From NCBI GenBank assembly GCA_003105245.1, contig PQAI01000107.1, positions 1 through 8,917 on the forward strand: a stretch of DNA of 8,917 nucleotides. The letters run 5' to 3'. Both the position numbers and the translations under genes were made by a program. Of the stretch, positions 1 to 5,948 are shown in pieces. The stretch is from Betaproteobacteria bacterium. Lineage in GTDB: Bacteria; Pseudomonadota; Gammaproteobacteria; Burkholderiales; Usitatibacteraceae. Each line of letters starts with the position of its first letter. Position 1 is the first letter of the stretch. Below the pieces are notes generated by a model, which saw only the letters and a program-made list of their open reading frames with translations, was not told where the DNA came from and searched no databases.

Positions 1-1685
1 CGCGCCGAGTGCCGGCGCGCGAGCTCGCGGTAGTCGACCTTGCCCACCCGCGTGAGGGGGAGCCCGGTCACGAACTCGACCTCCCTCGGGCAGGACCACT
101 TGATGAGGCGCTCGCGGCAGTGCGCGACGATCGCCTCCTGCATCGGCGCTCCGGCCTGCGACGGGTCGCGCAGCACCACGCAGGCCTTCACGCGCTCGAC
201 CTGCGCCGGGTCGGGCACGCCGATCACGCACACCTCCGCCACGGCCGGGTGCTCGCGGATCACGGCCTCGACCTGGGCCGGGTACACGTTGAAGCCCGAG
301 GACTTGATCATGCGCTTCAGGCGCACGGAAAAGTACGTGAAGCCGTCCGCGTCCATCTTCCCGAGGTCGCCGGTATGAAGCCACGTGCGGCCGTCGGCAT
401 GGACCTTGAGGGTCTGCGCGGTGGCCTCCGGGTCGTCGAGGTAGCCGATCATCACCGCCGGGCCGGCGATGCAGATCTCGCCCTCCTCGCCCACCGGCGC
501 CTGCGCGGTGGTGCCGGGCTGCACGATCTTCGCCAGCATGTCCGGGAACGGGATTCCGATGGAGCCCTCGCGGTACTCCGAGAGCGGCGTGGCCATGATG
601 CCGGTCACCGCCTCCGTGAGGCCGTAGCCCTCCAGGAGCTTCACGCTTCCGCCGCCGCGGGCCACCATCGCCTCGAACTTCTCCTTCACCGGGCGCGGCA
701 GGGTGTCGGCGCCGCAGAAGCACGCCGTGAGGCAGGAGAGGTCGGCGCTTGCGAGCGAAGGGTCGCGGGTGAGCGCCTCGAAGAGCGTCGGCACGCCCAC
801 CAGCACGTTGGGCCGGTCGCGGCGCAGCACCTTCGAGACGATCTCGGCGCTGAACTGCGGCACCAGGATCGACTTGCCGCCGGCCATGAACGCGGCGTTC
901 ACGCACACGCCCAGCCCGAAGCCGTGGAAGATCGGCAGGATCGCGAGGATCGCGTCGCCCTCGCCCAGGCCGCACCAGGAGGCCGCCTGCATGCCCTCGG
1001 CGATGAAGTTGCGGTTGGAGAGCACGATGCCCTTGGGCAGTCCCGTCGTCCCGCCGGAAAAGAGGACGGCCGCCGCGTCGTCCGTCCTTCCCGCGGGCGC
1101 CGCGGACGCGGGCGTGGCCGCGGCGAGAAGCGCCGCCCAGCGGCGGATGCGGGCGTCCGCGGGCAGCGCCGGGATCTTGCGCCCCTTGGTGGCCCAGAAG
1201 CCGAGCCTCTTCAACGGCGACAGGTATTCCGGGATCGCCGCCACCAGGATCTTCTCGAGGGGGAGCTTCGGGGTCGCCGCCGCGAGGGTGCCGAAAAAGG
1301 CGTCCAGGACGAGGGCCATGCGCGCCCCCGTGGCGTCGAGGAAATGGGTGATCTCCGGCGCCGTCGAGAGGGGATGGATGAGCGCGGGCAGCGCCCCCAG
1401 GCGGTTGGCGGCGTAGAAGGCGATCACGCCCTGCGGCGTGGTCGGCATCGAGATGAGGAAGCGGTCGCCCGCGCCCAGGCCCTCCGCCGAGAGCGCCGCG
1501 GCGCAGCGGTCGACCGACTCGAGGAACTCGCCGTAGGTCGCCCGCGTTCCGAGGAAGTCCCAGGCCACCGATCGCGGCACGCGCCGGGCCGTCGCGGCGA
1601 GCGCCTCGTAGAGCGTGACGCGGGGATAGTCGATCGTCGCCGGAACGCTTCCGTAGAAGCGCAGCCACGGCCGCTCGTCCGTCAT
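1..1685 (-). CDS. AMP-forming acyl-CoA synthetase (fatty-acid-CoA ligase type), partial at C-terminus
   Basis: This enzyme is expected to activate a carboxylic acid with ATP to an acyl-adenylate and then transfer the acyl group to CoA. About 561 residues are visible with no stop. The order of motifs is that of the ANL adenylating family: the P-loop SGGTTGLPKG at residues 210-219, YGLTE at 354-358, TGD at 438-440, the hinge region RLKRMIKSSG at about 455-464, and the C-terminal TRVGKVDYREL with the expected catalytic Lys549. Because that lysine lies close to the usual end of the family, only a few residues should be missing beyond the left edge. The ATG at 1685-1683 is chosen because GGAGG lies four bases upstream and the ATG overlaps the TGA of the preceding lipoprotein gene (ATGA), which suggests translational coupling. 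The N-terminus and overall pattern fit a medium- or long-chain fatty acyl-CoA ligase, but aromatic or other acids cannot be excluded. The family call is secure; the substrate is not known. Confidence 0.93.
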   Translation of the reverse strand, partial: MTDERPWLRFYGSVPATIDYPRVTLYEALAATARRVPRSVAWDFLGTRATYGEFLESVDRCAAALSAEGLGAGDRFLISMPTTPQGVIAFYAANRLGALPALIHPLSTAPEITHFLDATGARMALVLDAFFGTLAAATPKLPLEKILVAAIPEYLSPLKRLGFWATKGRKIPALPADARIRRWAALLAAATPASAAPAGRTDDAAAVLFSGGTTGLPKGIVLSNRNFIAEGMQAASWCGLGEGDAILAILPIFHGFGLGVCVNAAFMAGGKSILVPQFSAEIVSKVLRRDRPNVLVGVPTLFEALTRDPSLASADLSCLTACFCGADTLPRPVKEKFEAMVARGGGSVKLLEGYGLTEAVTGIMATPLSEYREGSIGIPFPDMLAKIVQPGTTAQAPVGEEGEICIAGPAVMIGYLDDPEATAQTLKVHADGRTWLHTGDLGKMDADGFTYFSVRLKRMIKSSGFNVYPAQVEAVIREHPAVAEVCVIGVPDPAQVERVKACVVLRDPSQAGAPMQEAIVAHCRERLIKWSCPREVEFVTGLPLTRVGKVDYRELARRHSA

Positions 1686-2077
1686 CGGGCCTCCGTGAGG
1701 GCGATCTCGTCACCGCGCTTCTCCAGCTGCAGGAGGACCGGCTCGCCGGCCGCCTTGCGCACGCCCACCGTGGCGGGAACGACGACGAAGTTGAGGTGGT
1801 ACGTGGTGTAGTAGAGGCCGTGCCCGGCGCACTTCACCGTGATCGAGCCCTTGCCCGGGTCGCCCTTCGCGCCGCGGCCGATCTCGAGCGCATAGGCGCC
1901 GTCGCAGCCCTCCGGCAGGCGCGAGGGCTCGTGGCGCACCGTGGCGCGGCTTTCTGGCGAGGCCGCGAGCGACTTCGCGCCGGCCTCGAGGTCGTAGGCG
2001 ATGCGGGTGGCCGCGTCGGTGCAGCCCGCCAGGGCGAGCGCGCCGCCCGCGAGAACCGCACGCCCCGCCGCGACCAT
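1682..2077 (-). CDS. Small predicted lipoprotein of unknown function
   Basis: The 131-residue product starts with a short hydrophobic segment that ends in a lipobox, L-A-G-C at residues 16-19, so Cys19 would be lipidated and the protein anchored in the envelope. The mature part has two further cysteines, Cys58 and Cys83, that could form a disulfide, and a C-terminal half rich in alternating hydrophobic residues (about 76-129) that looks like beta structure. I do not recognise a family. The gene begins nine bases after the stop of the GltI-like binding protein gene, with AGGACAGGG just before the ATG, and its stop overlaps the start of the acyl-CoA ligase. It is therefore probably the middle gene of a three-gene transcript. 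The n-region is weakly charged (only Arg6), which is slightly unusual, but no better start is seen upstream. Confidence 0.75.
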   Translation of the reverse strand: MVAAGRAVLAGGALALAGCTDAATRIAYDLEAGAKSLAASPESRATVRHEPSRLPEGCDGAYALEIGRGAKGDPGKGSITVKCAGHGLYYTTYHLNFVVVPATVGVRKAAGEPVLLQLEKRGDEIALTEAR

Positions 2078-2086
2078 CGCCCTGTC

Positions 2087-2941
2087 CTATTCCGGCAGCG
2101 CCTGGATCTCGAAGGCCGTGCGCAGCATCGGGCTGAGCGGCGCGCCCAGCGGCTCGAACCACTTGGCGTAGATCTTCTCGATCTCGCCGGAGCGCATGAG
2201 GCCGGAGAGGGTGCGGTTCACGACCAGCTTGAAGTCGGCGTCGTTCCTTCGCAGCATGAGGCCGAAGGGCTCGTAGGAGAGCAGCCGCCCGGTGACGAGG
2301 TAGTCGGCGGGATTGCGCGCCTTCGAGCGCAGGCCCAGGAGCTGGATGTCGTCGCTCACGTTGGCCTCCACGCGCCCGCTCTCGAGCACCAGGAAGCCCT
2401 CGCCGTGGTCCTTCACGTTGAGGACCTTGATGCCGAGGTTGAGCTTGTCCGAGAGCGCCTTGATGGCGCGCTCGTTGGTCGTTCCCTGGGAGACGGAGAT
2501 GGTCCTGCCCTTGAGGTCCTCGACGTCCTTGATGCCCGACTTCGTCTTCACCAGCAGGCGCGTGCCGCCGATGAAGGTGACGTGCGAGAAGTCGACCTGC
2601 TTCTGGCGCGTGAGCGTGTTGGTGGTCGAGCCGCACTCGAGGTCGACCGTGCCGTTGGCCACGAGCGGGATGCGGGTCTGCGACACCACGGGGATTCGCC
2701 GCACCTTGAGGTCGGGCATCTTGAGCTCGGCCTTCACGGCCTCGACCACCTTCTCGCACAGGTCGATGGAGTAGCCGATGGCGTTCTGCTTCTCGTCCAG
2801 GTAGGAGAACGGCACCGACGTCTCGCGGATGCCCAGGGTGAGCGTGCCGGACTCCTTGACCTTCTTCAAGGTTCCGGCGAGCTCCTGCGCGCCGGCGGCC
2901 CCGGTGACCAGCAACAGCGCTACGATGGCGATGCTCCTCAT
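2087..2941 (-). CDS. GltI-like periplasmic amino-acid-binding protein (family 3 solute-binding protein)
   Basis: This is a periplasmic receptor of the type that delivers glutamate or aspartate to an ABC importer. The 284-residue product has a signal peptide at residues 1-18 with a likely cut after A-G-A. The mature protein carries family blocks close to E. coli GltI: RETSVPFSY (39-47), SQTRIPL (87-93), DLECGSTTN (100-108), QVDFS (115-119), GTTNER (153-158) and VKDHGEGF (176-183). From memory of the GltI/DEBP structure, the ligand contacts are Arg24, Ser72, Arg75, Ser90, Thr92, His164 and Asp182 of the mature protein. The same residues at the same spacing are found here as Arg39, Ser87, Arg90, Ser105, Thr107, His179 and Asp197, so an acidic amino acid is the likely ligand. 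The start has a strong GGGAGGAG site. It is the first gene of the leftward series and diverges from the dehydrogenase gene. No permease or ATPase gene is adjacent in this window. Confidence 0.92.
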   Translation of the reverse strand: MRSIAIVALLLVTGAAGAQELAGTLKKVKESGTLTLGIRETSVPFSYLDEKQNAIGYSIDLCEKVVEAVKAELKMPDLKVRRIPVVSQTRIPLVANGTVDLECGSTTNTLTRQKQVDFSHVTFIGGTRLLVKTKSGIKDVEDLKGRTISVSQGTTNERAIKALSDKLNLGIKVLNVKDHGEGFLVLESGRVEANVSDDIQLLGLRSKARNPADYLVTGRLLSYEPFGLMLRRNDADFKLVVNRTLSGLMRSGEIEKIYAKWFEPLGAPLSPMLRTAFEIQALPE

Positions 2942-2985
2942 GGCTCCTCCCTTTTCGATGCAGCGATTCTACTAGGAACTCGCGA
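2942..2985. promoter_or_regulatory. Compact 44-bp divergent intergenic region with a candidate -10 box
   Basis: This gap lies between the divergent starts of the binding protein (minus) and the dehydrogenase (plus) and must hold, or overlap, the promoters of both. On the minus strand TAGAAT (2971-2966) matches the sigma70 -10 consensus at five of six positions and would put transcription start some 18 bases before the binding protein ATG. The matching -35 would lie inside the dehydrogenase coding start and is not convincing (GAGGGT). For the plus strand, AGGA at 2974-2977 can serve as the ribosome binding site, but no clear promoter is seen. The assignment is tentative. Confidence 0.3.
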
Positions 2986-3921
2986 ATGACCCTCCGCAAG
3001 ACCTGCGCCGTCATCGGCGGCGGCACCATGGGCGCCGACATCGCCCTCACGCTGGCGCGCGCCGGCAATCCCGTCCGCGTGGTCGAGACCTTCGACGCCG
3101 TGCGCCAGGGCCTTCCGGCCCGCCTCGCCGCGGGGCTCGCGGCCTTCGGCTGCGCGGACCGCCTGGACCTCGTCGAGATCCACGCCGGCCTCGACGAGGT
3201 CGACTGGACCGCGGTGGACCTCGCGATCGAGGCCGTGCCCGAGAAGCTCGAGCTCAAGCGCGCGCTCTTCGCCGACCTCGCCCGCCGCGCGCGGCCCGAC
3301 GCCTGGCTCGCGAGCAACAGCTCGAGCTTTCCCATCAGCGCCATCGCCGAGGGCCTGCCCTCCCCCGGCCGCTTCCTCGGGCTGCACTACTTCATGCCCG
3401 CCCACCTCGTGCCGCTGGTGGAAGTGGTCTGCGGCGCCGCGACCGACCCCGCGATCGCCCGGGAGCTGGCCGCCTTCATGCGCACCACGGGCAAGGTGCC
3501 CGTCGTCGTGAAGAAGGACCTGCCGGGATTCCTCGCCAACCGCCTGCAGCACGCGCTGGCCCGGGAGGCCTACGCGCTCATCGACGCGGGCGTGGCCACG
3601 GCCGAGGACGTCGACGCCGCCGTGCGCTTCGGGTTCGGCTTCCGGTACCTCGCCGCGGGGCCCATCCTGCAGAAGGACCACGCCGGGCTGGACGTTCACG
3701 CCGCGGCCGCCGCCACCATCTACCCGGGACTCGCGAACGACGCGGCGCCGGCGCGCTGCCTGGCCGGCAAGATCGCCGCCGGGCGGCTGGGGATGAAGAC
3801 GGGCGCGGGCTTCTACGAGTGGACTCCGGAGACCATCGCGAAGGAGAGGAAGCGCTACGAGGGCCTGCTGCGCGCGGGGCTCGCCCTCATCGAGCCGGAG
3901 CTGCCTCCCGTCGGTGGCTGA
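2986..3921 (+). CDS. 3-hydroxyacyl-CoA dehydrogenase, NAD-binding family
   Basis: The expected reaction is NAD-dependent oxidation of an L-3-hydroxyacyl-CoA (or a related 3-hydroxy acid) to the 3-keto form in the cytoplasm. The 311-residue product has the two domains of the family. The first is an N-terminal Rossmann fold with GGGTMG at residues 11-16 and a Glu at 34 near the end of the second strand. The second is a C-terminal helical domain from about 178 to 280 with GFLANRLQ (181-188) and GPILQKDHAGLD (225-236). The catalytic pair is in place: His134 in LHYFMP and Glu146 in LVEVV, 12 residues apart as in human HADH, with Asn111-Ser112-Ser113 and Asn185 as further active-site residues. AGGA lies eight bases before the ATG. 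The length fits the single-function family (about 280-320 residues), with no hydratase fusion. It diverges from the operon containing an acyl-CoA ligase, which supports a role in acyl-CoA breakdown. A carnitine-dehydrogenase-like role is an alternative that sequence alone does not exclude. Confidence 0.9.
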   Translation: MTLRKTCAVIGGGTMGADIALTLARAGNPVRVVETFDAVRQGLPARLAAGLAAFGCADRLDLVEIHAGLDEVDWTAVDLAIEAVPEKLELKRALFADLARRARPDAWLASNSSSFPISAIAEGLPSPGRFLGLHYFMPAHLVPLVEVVCGAATDPAIARELAAFMRTTGKVPVVVKKDLPGFLANRLQHALAREAYALIDAGVATAEDVDAAVRFGFGFRYLAAGPILQKDHAGLDVHAAAAATIYPGLANDAAPARCLAGKIAAGRLGMKTGAGFYEWTPETIAKERKRYEGLLRAGLALIEPELPPVGG

Positions 3922-3990
3922 GCGGGAATGGCGTTGCGGGGAAAAGGTGCGTATCGTGCGCCGTTCCTCCACGCCCAGGGCCCGAAGAAA

Positions 3991-4851
3991 ATGAAGAAGA
4001 CCGCCACGCTCCTCCTCGCCATCCTCTGCGCCGCCTCCCTCGCGAACGCCGAGCCCCTCGACGGCCGCCTGAAGCGCATCGCGGCCGGCAAGACGATCGC
4101 GATCGCCTATCGCACCGACGCCGCGCCCTTCTCGTTCGTCGAGCCGGGCATGAAGGAGCCCATCGGCTACACCATCGACCTGTGCCGGCGCGTGGCGAGC
4201 CTCATCGGGACCCAGCTCAAGGCCGGGGACCTCCAGATCAAGTGGGTGCCGGTCACCTCGCAGAGCCGCTTCGACGCGGTGGCCAAGGGGGAAGCCGACC
4301 TCGAGTGCGGTTCGAGCACCGTGACCCTCGCGCGCATGAAGCAGGTGGACTTCTCGAGCTTCACCTTCGTCGACGGCACGGGGCTGCTGGCCTCCCGCGC
4401 CTCCGGCATGCGCACGATGGCCGACGCGCCGGGCAAGCGCGTGGCGGTGGTGGCGGGCACGACCAACGAGCGGGTGATGGCCGAGATCGACAAGCGCCGC
4501 GGCCTCGGCCTGAAGCTGGTGCCGGTGAAGTCGCGCGAGGAGGCGCTGGCGGCCCTCGAGGAGGGCAAGGCGGACGCCTACGCGAGCGACAAGCTCCTGC
4601 TCCTGGGCACCGCCATGAACGCAAAGGACTCCAAGGCGCTCGTCCTGCTGCCCGAGGACCTCTCGTTCGAGCCCTACGCCATCGCGCTGCCGCGCGGCGA
4701 CGCGGGGCTGCGGCTCGCGGTCAACGACGCCCTCGCGCGCATCTACCGCGAGGGGGAGATCGTCTCGATCTTCGGCAAGTGGTTCCGCTCGATCGGGGAA
4801 CCGACGACCCTCATGCGCGCCATGTTCGTCTTCGGCGCGCTTCCCGAGTAG
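3991..4851 (+). CDS. Second GltI-like periplasmic amino-acid-binding protein, altered ligand site
   Basis: This 286-residue protein is a paralogue of the binding protein at 2087-2941. The ATG at 3991 is preferred over an in-frame ATG at 3928 because MKKTATLLLAILCAASLANA is a complete signal peptide (cut after A-N-A, residue 20); the earlier start would put about 21 unlikely residues in front of it. The ribosome binding site is weak (AGGG at 3977-3980, ten bases away). Shared blocks are APFSF (45-49), SQSR (90-93), DLECGSST (103-110), QVDFS (118-122), GTTNER (156-161) and a C-terminal ALPE. Of the ligand residues known in GltI, Arg41, Ser90, Arg93, Ser108, Thr110 and Asp200 are kept, but the histidine is replaced by Arg182. 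The ligand is therefore likely an amino acid but perhaps not glutamate or aspartate. It lies 69 bp after the dehydrogenase gene on the same strand and may be cotranscribed with it. No transporter membrane subunit is nearby. Confidence 0.9.
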   Translation: MKKTATLLLAILCAASLANAEPLDGRLKRIAAGKTIAIAYRTDAAPFSFVEPGMKEPIGYTIDLCRRVASLIGTQLKAGDLQIKWVPVTSQSRFDAVAKGEADLECGSSTVTLARMKQVDFSSFTFVDGTGLLASRASGMRTMADAPGKRVAVVAGTTNERVMAEIDKRRGLGLKLVPVKSREEALAALEEGKADAYASDKLLLLGTAMNAKDSKALVLLPEDLSFEPYAIALPRGDAGLRLAVNDALARIYREGEIVSIFGKWFRSIGEPTTLMRAMFVFGALPE

Positions 4852-4855
4852 GTCT

Positions 4856-4891
4856 CCCCTCTCCCTCGGGGAGAGGGGTCGGGGGTGAGGG
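4856..4891. repeat. REP-like palindrome and probable bidirectional terminator
   Basis: A perfect 10-bp inverted repeat, CCCCTCTCCC at 4856-4865 and GGGAGAGGGG at 4869-4878, surrounds a three-base TCG. It is followed by a GC-rich tail ending in GGGGGTGAGGG at 4881-4891. It fills almost all of the 42-bp gap between two convergent genes, one ending at 4851 and the other at 4894. A palindrome with this kind of GGTGAGGG tail is familiar to me as a REP-like interspersed sequence in many beta- and gammaproteobacteria. There is no T-tract, so it is not a classical intrinsic terminator, but its position suggests it stops or protects transcripts from both sides. Confidence 0.65.
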
Positions 4892-4893
4892 CC

Positions 4894-5127
4894 CTACGAC
4901 GCCTTGCCGCGCTTGTAGACGATGACCTGGCTGCCGCCGCCGCAGGTGCCCACGACGCGGCGGTCGCCTTCCTCGCCCTTCTTCACGACCTCGAGCGTGT
5001 AGGCCGTCACGCCCTTCTTCTCGATCTTGGCGGCGATCTCGGCCTTGAGCTCGTCGCAGGACTTGCCGGCCAGGGCGGGCGTCGAGGCCATCGCGAGCAG
5101 GCCGGAAATCAGCAGGATGTGGCGCAT
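4894..5127 (-). CDS. DUF1161 family small secreted protein
   Basis: The 77-residue product has a signal peptide of about 20 residues ending in A-L-A, followed by a mature domain that begins GKSCDELKAEIAAKIEKKGV. This, the block YTLEVV (43-48), the block VVGTCGGG (58-65) and the final IVYKRG (69-74) are the pattern of the DUF1161 family, small periplasmic proteins of unknown function in proteobacteria. Two cysteines, Cys24 and Cys62, are conserved in the family as I recall it and probably form a disulfide. The ATG at 5127-5125 is preferred because GAGGGGGGAAC stands directly before it and because the signal peptide starts there. The same frame stays open far upstream, but that part overlaps the next gene and has no protein character. 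A candidate promoter precedes it, so it may be transcribed alone. Confidence 0.85.
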   Translation of the reverse strand: MRHILLISGLLAMASTPALAGKSCDELKAEIAAKIEKKGVTAYTLEVVKKGEEGDRRVVGTCGGGSQVIVYKRGKAS

Positions 5128-5157
5128 GTTCCCCCCTCGAAGGAATCCACGGTCGCT

Positions 5158-5187
5158 AGCATAGACAGGTCCGCCCGCCGGCGCCAA
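5158..5187 (-). promoter_or_regulatory. Candidate sigma70 promoter for the DUF1161 gene
   Basis: Reading the minus strand, TTGGCG (5187-5182) and TATGCT (5163-5158) are separated by 18 bases. Each matches the sigma70 -35 and -10 consensus at four of six positions. Transcription would begin around 5151, leaving a leader of about 24 bases that contains the purine-rich ribosome binding site of the DUF1161 gene. The spacing is acceptable and the AT-rich -10 stands out in a GC-rich context. Confidence 0.4.
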
Positions 5188-5206
5188 TCCCGGCCGGGAG
5201 CCTGTC
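5164..5206. repeat. Nested inverted repeats after the small membrane protein gene
   Basis: A perfect 12-bp palindrome, TCCCGGCCGGGA, lies at 5188-5199. It is enclosed by a six-base inverted repeat, GACAGG at 5164-5169 and CCTGTC at 5201-5206, extended by one G-U pair in RNA. The outer arm overlaps the stop codon of the membrane protein gene (5207-5205), and the structure overlaps the candidate promoter of the DUF1161 gene. It could end the upstream transcript or be a protein-binding site. No function is demonstrated. Confidence 0.35.
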
Positions 5207-5540
5207 AGGGATTCGCGACCGCGGGGGAAGGCAGCCGCTTCGAGCGCGGGAACACGAAGAAATTGCGGATGAGCCCGCCCACGGCGACGACGAAGAGCGC
5301 CGCGTTGCCGCCCGTCATGATCCCGAGGTAGGCCGCCATGCCCCGCTCTCCCACCTTGACCGTCGAGGCGTCGGCGTAGATCCACCAGCCGATGACGACC
5401 GCCACGGGAATCGACAGCACGATCGTCGCGACGTTGAAGGCGAGCACGGCGCGGGGGTTCGCCACCTGCGGGCTGGTGCTGAAGAACGCGGTGAACGCGA
5501 TCACGCCCACGACGGCGAGGGTGAGGAACATGAACGGCAT
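5205..5540 (-). CDS. Small predicted inner-membrane protein, unknown function
   Basis: The 111-residue product has three hydrophobic stretches, about residues 3-20, 31-54 and 69-95, which look like membrane helices. A short polar loop with YADASTVKVGERG lies between the second and third, and a basic tail (RNFFVFPRSKR) follows the third. The basic tail suggests a cytoplasmic C-terminus by the positive-inside rule. I do not recognise a family. The ATG at 5540-5538 is chosen because GGGAG lies six bases upstream and because the hydrophobic character begins there; the frame is open further upstream but that part looks non-coding. The first helix could instead be an uncleaved signal anchor. It lies between the small lipoprotein gene and the DUF1161 gene on the same strand with gaps of 74 and 77 bp, so these may be three separate units. 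Confidence 0.75.
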   Translation of the reverse strand: MPFMFLTLAVVGVIAFTAFFSTSPQVANPRAVLAFNVATIVLSIPVAVVIGWWIYADASTVKVGERGMAAYLGIMTGGNAALFVVAVGGLIRNFFVFPRSKRLPSPAVANP

Positions 5541-5577
5541 GGCGGACTCCCGGGAGAGCGCATTTAATGGTGCGGAA

Positions 5578-5583
5578 ATTATG
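5578..5583 (-). promoter_or_regulatory. Candidate -10 box before the small membrane protein gene
   Basis: CATAAT on the minus strand matches the sigma70 -10 consensus at five of six positions and sits in an AT-rich patch (5561-5590) that stands out from its GC-rich surroundings. It is also inside a five-base inverted repeat, GGTGC/GCACC. No good -35 is found at the right distance, so an activator or another sigma factor would be needed. The start codon of the membrane protein lies about 37 bases downstream. Confidence 0.3.
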
Positions 5584-5596
5584 CACCTTTGCCACC

Positions 5597-5612
5597 CCCG
5601 GCGGAAGCCGGG
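5597..5612 (-). terminator. Stem-loop just after the small lipoprotein gene
   Basis: On the minus strand CCCGGC, a TTCC loop and GCCGGG form a perfect six-base-pair hairpin that begins two bases after the lipoprotein stop codon. No T-tract follows, so it is at best a weak intrinsic terminator or a barrier to RNA decay from the 3' end. Its form, CCCGGC-loop-GCCGGGGGTGG, also resembles short dispersed palindromes common in GC-rich proteobacterial genomes. Confidence 0.45.
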
Positions 5613-5614
5613 AT

Positions 5615-5935
5615 TCAGCGTCCCATGCGACGGTTGTAGGCGTCGGTGAGGCGCTGCGTGAGGCCCGGCTCGCCCTGGGAGTTGATCTCCACCCCGACGC
5701 GTCCGTCGTTGCGCATTCGCACCACGATGGTGCCTTCGGCGCCGGCGCGCGTGCCCCGGATCACGCCCGAGGTCCGGTCCGCGGTGGCGACGGCGAGCCC
5801 GTTGTCCTGCATCGCGCCGATGGCGGCGCGCCACGGCGCCTCCATGGGATCGACGGGCACGGGCTCGTAGACCACGCAGGAGGCGAGCCCCAGGGCGACG
5901 AGAAGGAGGACGAAGATCCTGCGGGCGGCTTTCAT
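5615..5935 (-). CDS. Small predicted lipoprotein, unknown function
   Basis: The 106-residue product has a typical lipoprotein signal: MKAARR, a hydrophobic core, and the lipobox L-A-S-C at residues 17-20, so Cys20 would carry the lipid. Val21 and Val22 follow rather than Asp, which favours sorting to the outer membrane. The mature part holds a predicted alpha-beta pattern: a helix around 33-46 (APWRAAIGAMQDNG), beta strands around 55-86 (SGVIRGTRAG through VGVEINSQG) and a C-terminal helix LTQRLTDAYNRRMGR. I do not recognise the family. GAGGAA stands seven bases before the ATG at 5935-5933, which fixes the start. The gene diverges from glgP across 93 bp and is followed by a stem-loop, so it is probably its own transcription unit. 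No functional link with glycogen metabolism can be seen. Confidence 0.78.
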   Translation of the reverse strand: MKAARRIFVLLLVALGLASCVVYEPVPVDPMEAPWRAAIGAMQDNGLAVATADRTSGVIRGTRAGAEGTIVVRMRNDGRVGVEINSQGEPGLTQRLTDAYNRRMGR

Positions 5936-5948
5936 CGGGCGATTCCTC

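Noticed and set aside
9..1811. 600-codon open frame on the plus strand opposite the acyl-CoA ligase
   Set aside because: The minus-strand frame holds all ANL-family motifs, while the plus-strand translation is repetitive Arg/Ala/His-rich sequence with no domain and runs across the ligase-lipoprotein boundary.
1710..3344. 544-codon minus-strand frame covering parts of three genes
   Set aside because: It overlaps the binding protein and lipoprotein in another frame and crosses the divergent intergenic region. Its sequence is biased and motif-free.
3934..3957. Possible promoter TTGCGG ... TATCGT before the second binding protein
   Set aside because: The spacing is only 12 bases, too short for sigma70, so cotranscription with the dehydrogenase is the simpler view.
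3928..3990. Upstream in-frame ATG for the second binding protein
   Set aside because: It would add 21 residues in front of a complete signal peptide, which would disturb export; the ATG at 3991 begins a standard signal peptide.
5547..5556. Ten-base palindrome CTCCCGGGAG containing the ribosome binding site of the small membrane protein gene
   Set aside because: It has no room for a loop, so it cannot form a stable hairpin with a free Shine-Dalgarno switch, and palindromes of this size are frequent by chance in GC-rich DNA.
5128..5595. N-terminal extension of the DUF1161 frame up to 5595
   Set aside because: The extension overlaps the membrane protein gene, has no family character, and a strong ribosome binding site and signal peptide mark the start at 5127.
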